Of a DNA stretch of 12,416 bases, positions 7,564-12,416 are shown in pieces; the stretch's first letter is position 1; each line of letters opens with the position of its first letter. The DNA is taken from positions 1-12,416 of the forward strand of contig CAYMDN010000036.1 of assembly GCA_964389545.1 (NCBI GenBank), given 5' to 3'. The translations under genes were made by a program, and so were the position numbers. The notes beneath the pieces are model-generated. The model was given only the letters and a program-made list of their open reading frames with translations, was not told where the DNA came from and did no database searches. The DNA is from UMGS1781 sp964389545. GTDB lineage: Bacteria > Bacillota > Clostridia > TANB77 > CAG-508.

Positions 7564-8434
7564 TCAAGAAAAAATGCCCAAATCTTCAAGAATGTCTTGC
7601 GTGTTTGTAACTAGCTTTGCGCCTTCCTTTATGATTGCATTTGTACCCCTTGAAGTACTACTAAAAATACTACCTGGAATAGCATAAATTTCTCTACCTT
7701 GCTCAAGTGCAAAATCCACAGTTATAAAAGTTCCGCTTTTCGTCGTTGCTTCTATAACAAGCACTCCATCAGAAATTCCACTAATTATTCTATTTCTAAC
7801 TGGAAAGTTCTCTTTATCTGGTCTAGTACCAATAATATATTCCGAAATAATCGCTCCATCATTTTCTAGTATCTCGTTAAATATTTTCTTATTCTCAGAT
7901 GGGTATATCTGATCTAATCCAGATCCGCATTATTGCAATAGTTCGTTTTTTGTTTTTTATCGTACCAATATGGGCCAATCCATCTATGCCTCTCGCTAAA
8001 CCACTTATTATAATAATATCATGTTTCGATAAATCATACGCAAACTTCTCAGCACATACTTTACCATACATACTACAGTTTCTACTTCCAATAATTGCAA
8101 TAGATTTATTATTAATTATCTTTTTATTTCCTTTTACATATAGTACTACTGGTGGATCAAATATATTCTTTAACTTTTCAGGGTATTCATTATCTTCTAT
8201 CGTTACTAATTCTATGTTATTATTTACCATATATTCTATGTACTTATCCAAATTATTTCTATTACTATTTAAAATAATATTTATCTGTTCTTTATTCAAA
8301 TATGTATTATTTTCTAATTCTTTTTTTGTTAATCTAAATATTCTTTCTGGTGTTTTATACTGTTCCAATAATTTTTTCTGATTTACTGCTCCTATTTTAT
8401 AAACAGAAGAGAGCCAAACCCAATATTTATTCAT
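7564..8434 (-). pseudogene. dprA: DNA-processing protein DprA, interrupted by a one-base frameshift
   Basis: DprA loads RecA onto incoming single-stranded DNA during natural transformation. The first frame (8434 to 7895) gives an N-terminal helical domain and the Rossmann-fold start: GSRNCSMYGK, IISGLARGIDGLAH and RTIAIM (residue 169). It then runs into unrelated residues and a TGA (7895-7897). Skipping one base, the C at minus-strand position 7927, restores a frame that reads GSGLDQIYPSENKK, AIISEYIIG, FPVRNRIISGISDG, VLVIEATTKSG, ALEQGREIYAIPG, SRGTN and IKEGAKLV, all expected DprA sequence, to a TAA at 7564. The repaired product would be 289 residues, a normal length for a Firmicutes DprA without a C-terminal winged helix. 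In the second frame a TAA lies just upstream of the junction, so the halves overlap only briefly. ATG (8432-8434) has an AGAGAGG site. It may be a true mutation or a sequencing/assembly error. Confidence 0.9.
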
Positions 8435-8486
8435 TAAATCATCCTCTCTGATTCATAAATATTTTGTGTAGCCCTCTTTTTTTATA

Positions 8487-9335
8487 TTATTTATTTTGTA
8501 TTTTTGTAGCTCTTACAACATTGTTCATTAACATTGCTATTGTCATAGGTCCAACTCCACCAGGAACCGGAGTAATATAGCTTGCCTTATCTTTTACGCT
8601 GTCAAAATCAACATCTCCACATACTTTACCTTCTGAATTCCTGTTAATTCCAACATCAATTACAACGGCATCATCTTTTACCATGTCTTTAGTAACATAT
8701 TTTGTTTTTCCAATTGCAGATATTAATATATCAGCATTTTTAGTTATGTCTTTCAAATTTTTCGTTTTAGAATGGCATATTGTAACTGTAGCATTTTTAT
8801 TTAATAAGCATTGAAGCATAGGCTTTCCTACTATATTGCTTCTTCCTATTATTACAGCATTTTTTCCCTCTATTGGAATATTGTATTCTTCTAACAATTT
8901 AATTATTCCAAACGGTGTACATGAAATAAAAGTATTTTGTGCTAAAACTAATTTTCCAACATTCATTGGATTAAATCCATCAACATCTTTTTCTGGAGAT
9001 ATTCTTCTAAAAGCCTCATTAATATCTAAGTGACTTGGAATTGGACTTTGTAATAAGATTCCATTTATCTCTTTATTATTATTTAGTTCATCTATTAGTC
9101 CTAGTAATTCATTCATCTCTGTTTTTTCTGGTAATAGATGTTCTTCAAACTCTATTCCAATTTCATCACAAGCTTTGCTCTTATTTCTAACATATATTTT
9201 AGAGCTATTATCATCTCCAACCATAATAACAGCAAGTTTAGGTTTTAAACCTTTCTTCTTCATTTCTGTTACTTCATCTTTTAATCTTTCTCTTGTTTTT
9301 CTAGCAGTTTCTTTGCCATCTAAAATTACTGACAT
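8487..9335 (-). CDS. folD: Bifunctional methylenetetrahydrofolate dehydrogenase / methenyltetrahydrofolate cyclohydrolase FolD
   Basis: FolD interconverts 5,10-methylene-THF, methenyl-THF and 10-formyl-THF in the cytosol, supplying one-carbon units for purines, formyl-Met and, through methylene-THF, dTMP. Counting from the preferred start, the 282-residue protein shows IYVRNKSKAC (Tyr48 and catalytic Lys52), GILLQSPIPSHLD (Gln96), EKDVDGFNPMNVG, the dinucleotide-binding IIGRSNIVGKP, and the C-terminal signature ITPVPGGVGPMTIAML. The usual QLPLP reads QSPIP here. An ATG 12 bases further upstream (9345-9347) would give four extra residues but has no ribosome binding site. The ATG at 9333-9335 has GGAGGT 4 bases before it, and the following MSVILDG is a typical FolD N terminus. 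It lies 52 bases before dprA and about 40 after fbp. Confidence 0.96.
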   Translation of the reverse strand: MSVILDGKETARKTRERLKDEVTEMKKKGLKPKLAVIMVGDDNSSKIYVRNKSKACDEIGIEFEEHLLPEKTEMNELLGLIDELNNNKEINGILLQSPIPSHLDINEAFRRISPEKDVDGFNPMNVGKLVLAQNTFISCTPFGIIKLLEEYNIPIEGKNAVIIGRSNIVGKPMLQCLLNKNATVTICHSKTKNLKDITKNADILISAIGKTKYVTKDMVKDDAVVIDVGINRNSEGKVCGDVDFDSVKDKASYITPVPGGVGPMTIAMLMNNVVRATKIQNK

Positions 9336-9339
9336 ACGT

Positions 9340-9345
9340 ACCTCC
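9340..9345 (-). promoter_or_regulatory. Ribosome binding site that decides the folD start
   Basis: GGAGGT on the minus strand lies 4 bases before the ATG at 9333-9335 and overlaps the alternative upstream ATG (9345-9347), which has only an A-rich sequence before it. This favours the shorter protein. Confidence 0.7.
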
Positions 9346-9359
9346 ATTTTTTCTTATAT

Positions 9360-9368
9360 CTTATACCA
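9360..9368 (-). promoter_or_regulatory. Possible extended -10 element upstream of folD
   Basis: The minus strand reads TGGTATAAG in the short fbp-folD gap, which resembles an extended -10 (TGnTATAAT). The best -35 candidate at 17-base spacing (TGTAGA, 9383-9388) is only a 3/6 match, so an internal promoter is possible but weakly supported. Confidence 0.22.
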
Positions 9369-9375
9369 TATTAGA

Positions 9376-11337
9376 TTAAAAGTCTACATTATTTGAACTA
9401 ATAATTCCATTTTTATATGCCAATAAAAGTTCCTCTAAATCTTTTATTTGTTCTAGCAGTTCTTTTCCTTTATCCGTATCTCTTATTCTTTTTCTTTCAA
9501 CTTTTTCTACAATCTGTTTTTCAGAATGTAAATCCATTTCATCCCTAATTGCAATTTCTCTTGAGGTAAATGGTTGATGTGCCACTAAAGTTAACCCATA
9601 TGAGTTATATCTTAGTGTATATCCAGCAATACCAGTAGTTTTTTGATATGCCTTTGACATTCCTCCATCAATAATAAATAATTTTCCATTTGCTTTCATA
9701 GGGCTTTCTCCTGCCTTAAATTTTACAGGAACATGTCCACAAATTATATGACCTTCATCAGGATTTATATCAAACTCTTCTAATATTTTTCTTGTAACAT
9801 TTTCATCATTTCCAAGTGTATAGAATGGATTTTTAATTTCTTCCCATGTTTCTTTTTCAGATAAATAATATCTTTCAAAAGTTTTCATCTTATCTTTGCA
9901 GAAAATTGGTGAATCCTTGCCACACCATAAATACCACATAAAATCTTTTGCAGACTCTCTTTTCTCTGTATCTTCTTGTTCAAAATATGCTTCTCGTACT
10001 TTTTCGTCTATATAATCTAAATATTCTTTTCCTCTTAAGACTTTTCCATCGAGTTCAACATCTACAAATTCTCCATCGTTATTCATAGGAACACACCCAT
10101 GTATTAGCAGATTGTTGTTATATACTTTATATATATTTCCTTTTTGATATAAGAATTGCGCATGTCGTTGTAATTTTTCACTATTCATAAAACATTTAGT
10201 AATCTTCTTTACAACTTCCTCTTCTTTAGGTGTTAGTTTGTATGGATCGTTAGGATTAATAGTAGGAAAATAGTTTTCAATTAATTTATATTTTTCTCCA
10301 TTAATAGTCATTTTACCTTTATCATAATTTATTTTATCTAAAAGTAATCTATCTTCCATTTTATATTCTGGATGTCTTTTAATAACTTGTCCTTCTAGTT
10401 TGAATTGAATAATTGTAGCTGCTTGCTGCGTTTTTGCAAGAACAGCTTTATCAACTTCAGGAATATCACCTTTAGGCATAAAGATATCAGACACAATCTT
10501 AGGATATTCTTCCATTGCAAATTCTGTCATTGTTCTTACATTTATACCATACCCATCTTCCAAAATATCTAGGTTGTTATATCTTGAACAAATCCTAATA
10601 ACATTAAATATACATGCTTCACTACCTGCTGCTGCTCCCATCCAGATAACATCATGGTTTCCCCATTGAATATCAATAGAATGATATTTCATAAGTTCAT
10701 CCATAATTATGTGAGGACCTGGACCTCTATCATAAATATCTCCAATTATATGCAAGTGATCAATAGATAACTGCTGAATTAAATTAGATAGTGCAATTAT
10801 AAACGCATCAGCTCTTCCTAAATTAATTATAGTCTCAATTATTTGGCAATAATAATCATCTTGGTTATCACTTTTATTTGCATGCAATAATTCATCAATT
10901 ATATATTCATATTCTTTAGGTATAGCCTTTCTTACTTTTGATCTACTGTACTTAGAATCAACGATTCTACATAATTTAATTAATCTGTATAATGTCATTC
11001 TATAAAATTCATCCATATTAGAAATTTCTTGTTTTATAAGTTTTAATTTTTCCTCTGGATAATAAATTAATGTAGCAAGTCTTCTTCTTTCTTGCTCTGT
11101 CATTGTATTTTTAAATAAAGTATCAATTTTAGTTTTAATTGCACCAGAAGCATTTTTTAGCATATGTATAAATGCCTCATACTCTCCATGTAAATCACTT
11201 ATAAAATGTTCAGTTCCTTTTGGTAAATTCAAAATAGCTTCTAGGTTTATTATTTCTGTGCATACACTTTGAATTGTTGGAAATTTTTCTGAAAACACTT
11301 TTAGATACTTTATTTCATCTATATTTGGACTGTTCAT
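9376..11337 (-). CDS. fbp: Class III fructose-1,6-bisphosphatase
   Basis: This 653-residue cytosolic enzyme hydrolyses fructose 1,6-bisphosphate to fructose 6-phosphate, the committed step of gluconeogenesis. It carries calcineurin-like metallophosphatase motifs: FISDLHGEYEAF (D48, H50), IIGDIYDRGPG (D200, D203, R204), and WGNHDVIWMGAAAGS (N227, H228, D229). Near the C terminus are CGHVPVKFKAGESP and IIDGGMSKAYQKTTGIAGYT. The length and these strings match the Bacillus-type class III FBPase, which is largely confined to Firmicutes and some Bacteroidetes. The long middle region and charged C-terminal helix (EKVERKRIRDTDKGKELL) are family features. ATG (11335-11337) follows AAAAGGAG with a 7-base spacer. 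It begins 18 bases after the uvrB stop, so co-transcription with uvrB is likely although the functions are unrelated. Confidence 0.97.
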   Translation of the reverse strand: MNSPNIDEIKYLKVFSEKFPTIQSVCTEIINLEAILNLPKGTEHFISDLHGEYEAFIHMLKNASGAIKTKIDTLFKNTMTEQERRRLATLIYYPEEKLKLIKQEISNMDEFYRMTLYRLIKLCRIVDSKYSRSKVRKAIPKEYEYIIDELLHANKSDNQDDYYCQIIETIINLGRADAFIIALSNLIQQLSIDHLHIIGDIYDRGPGPHIIMDELMKYHSIDIQWGNHDVIWMGAAAGSEACIFNVIRICSRYNNLDILEDGYGINVRTMTEFAMEEYPKIVSDIFMPKGDIPEVDKAVLAKTQQAATIIQFKLEGQVIKRHPEYKMEDRLLLDKINYDKGKMTINGEKYKLIENYFPTINPNDPYKLTPKEEEVVKKITKCFMNSEKLQRHAQFLYQKGNIYKVYNNNLLIHGCVPMNNDGEFVDVELDGKVLRGKEYLDYIDEKVREAYFEQEDTEKRESAKDFMWYLWCGKDSPIFCKDKMKTFERYYLSEKETWEEIKNPFYTLGNDENVTRKILEEFDINPDEGHIICGHVPVKFKAGESPMKANGKLFIIDGGMSKAYQKTTGIAGYTLRYNSYGLTLVAHQPFTSREIAIRDEMDLHSEKQIVEKVERKRIRDTDKGKELLEQIKDLEELLLAYKNGIISSNNVDF

Positions 11338-11355
11338 ATATAACTCCTTTTAGCA

Positions 11356-12416
11356 TTACACAAGCTTAGATAATTCTTTAATTTTATCTCTAAGTTCTGC
11401 TGCTTTTTCAAATTCCATTTTACTAGCATGTTCTAGCATTTCATCTGTTAGTTTATTAATAATATCTTCAATGCTTTCATCTTTTGAAATTTTGTAATCT
11501 GTACTAATATCTTCAACTATTGTTGCTTTTATAGTGTCTCTAATTCCTTTGTTTATTGTTTGTGGTGTTATTCCATGTTCCTCATTATATTCCATCTGAA
11601 TTTTTCTTCTTCTATTTGTTTCATCAATTGCCTTTTCCATGCTTTCAGTTAATTCATCTGCATACATAATTACCATACCATTTGAATTTCTTGCAGCTCT
11701 ACCTATTGTTTGGATTAATGATCTTTCTGAACGTAAGAATCCCTCTTTATCTGCATCCAATATAGCAACTAATGAAACCTCCGGGATATCAAGTCCTTCT
11801 CTCAATAAGTTAATTCCAACTAAAACATCAAATTCTCCTAAACGTAAATTTCTTATGATTTCCATTCTCTCTAATGATTTTATATCTGAATGCATGTAAT
11901 TTACTTTAATATCAATACTTTTTAAATATGCTGTTAAGTCCTCCGCCATCTTTTTAGTTAATGTTGTTACTAAAACTCTTTCATTCTTTTCTGCTCTTAT
12001 TCTAATTTCGTTAATCAAATCATCTATTTGATTCATTGCTGGTTTTACAACAATTTTAGGATCTAATAATCCTGTAGGTCTTATAATTTGTTCCGCAGTT
12101 TGTTCAGAATGTTCTTTTTCATAGTCTGCAGGTGTTGCACTAACAAATACACATTGATTAATCCTATTCTCAAACTCATCAAATTTTAAAGGTCTATTAT
12201 CAAATGCTGAAGGAAGTCTAAAACCGTAATTTACTAACGATTCTTTTCTAGCTCTATCGCCATTATACATTGCTCTAACCTGAGGAATTGTCGCATGTGA
12301 TTCATCTATCATTAGTAAAAAGTCATCTGGAAAATAGTCAAATAATGTATATGGCGCAGAACCAGGTTGACGTCTGCTGATATGGCTTAAATAGTGTTCA
12401 ATTACTTGGCAAAATC
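11356..12416 (-). CDS. uvrB: Excinuclease ABC subunit UvrB, C-terminal half (cut by window edge)
   Basis: UvrB is the damage-verifying helicase-like subunit of bacterial nucleotide excision repair. It is loaded by UvrA and recruits UvrC. The open frame enters at the window edge and gives 352 residues. Visible parts are PYTLFDYFPDDFL, motif II IDESHATIPQ, MYNGDRARKESLV, GFRLPSAFDNRPL, VFVSATPADYE, IIRPTGLLDP, the helicase C-terminal motifs GINLLREGLDIPEVSL and QTIGRAARNSNG, and the UVR domain at the C terminus (MEFEKAAELRDKIKELSKLV), which binds UvrC. About 300 N-terminal residues, including Walker A and the beta-hairpin, lie outside. The segment at the very edge reads CQVIEHYLSHISRRQPGS, which differs at several positions from the usual GIENYSRHxSGR. 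The stop is TAA at 11356-11358. Confidence 0.97.
   Translation of the reverse strand, partial: FCQVIEHYLSHISRRQPGSAPYTLFDYFPDDFLLMIDESHATIPQVRAMYNGDRARKESLVNYGFRLPSAFDNRPLKFDEFENRINQCVFVSATPADYEKEHSEQTAEQIIRPTGLLDPKIVVKPAMNQIDDLINEIRIRAEKNERVLVTTLTKKMAEDLTAYLKSIDIKVNYMHSDIKSLERMEIIRNLRLGEFDVLVGINLLREGLDIPEVSLVAILDADKEGFLRSERSLIQTIGRAARNSNGMVIMYADELTESMEKAIDETNRRRKIQMEYNEEHGITPQTINKGIRDTIKATIVEDISTDYKISKDESIEDIINKLTDEMLEHASKMEFEKAAELRDKIKELSKLV

Noticed and set aside
7895..7897. TGA in dprA read as Trp or selenocysteine
   Set aside because: Reading through the TGA keeps the wrong frame and reaches a TAA two codons later. Only a one-base shift upstream restores DprA sequence, so recoding of TGA does not explain it.
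7899..8381. Plus-strand open frame of 160 codons opposite dprA
   Set aside because: The minus strand carries recognisable DprA motifs. The plus-strand translation is a hydrophobic shadow without a ribosome binding site or known motif.
8435..8486. Possible terminator between folD and dprA
   Set aside because: The minus strand has A-runs but no GC-rich inverted repeat followed by a T-run, so no intrinsic terminator can be supported here or in the other gaps.

Overview
The window is a compact, AT-rich (roughly 30% G+C by eye) stretch of bacterial chromosome in which every gene lies on the minus strand, so transcription runs from high to low coordinates. A class A penicillin-binding protein, a FemA/B-type peptidoglycan cross-bridge enzyme, class III fructose-1,6-bisphosphatase, AAGGAGG-type ribosome binding sites and the base composition together suggest a walled, low-GC Bacillota (Firmicutes), most likely a clostridial lineage. 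Standard stop codons are used. The species cannot be named from the sequence alone.

In transcription order the genes are: uvrB (C-terminal half, cut by the window's right edge; nucleotide excision repair), fbp (class III fructose-1,6-bisphosphatase; gluconeogenesis), folD (one-carbon folate metabolism), dprA (DNA-processing protein, split by a one-base frameshift), a bifunctional class A penicillin-binding protein, cysS (cysteinyl-tRNA synthetase), a dCMP deaminase, a FemA/B-family aminoacyltransferase, an atypical alanine racemase, and ftsH (N-terminal third, cut by the left edge). Gaps run from 0 to about 60 bases and I see no intrinsic terminator, so this looks like one or two long co-transcribed runs. 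The best promoter is just upstream of the penicillin-binding protein gene, in the 62-base gap after dprA. No stretch over 300 bases lacks a gene.

The functional theme is housekeeping. Alanine racemase, FemA/B and the class A PBP supply, branch and polymerise peptidoglycan. FolD and dCMP deaminase both feed dTMP synthesis. UvrB and DprA act on DNA, CysRS serves translation and FtsH membrane protein quality control. I found no mobile element, CRISPR array, tRNA, rRNA or clear novel multi-gene system. The points worth a second look lie within the proteins: the dprA frameshift, a dCMP deaminase strongly resembling the animal enzyme, an alanine racemase with altered active-site and C-terminal regions, a TIGN version of the HIGH motif in CysRS, a duplicated short motif in the cytoplasmic tail of the PBP plus a duplicated Cys motif near its C terminus, and an altered conserved segment in UvrB.
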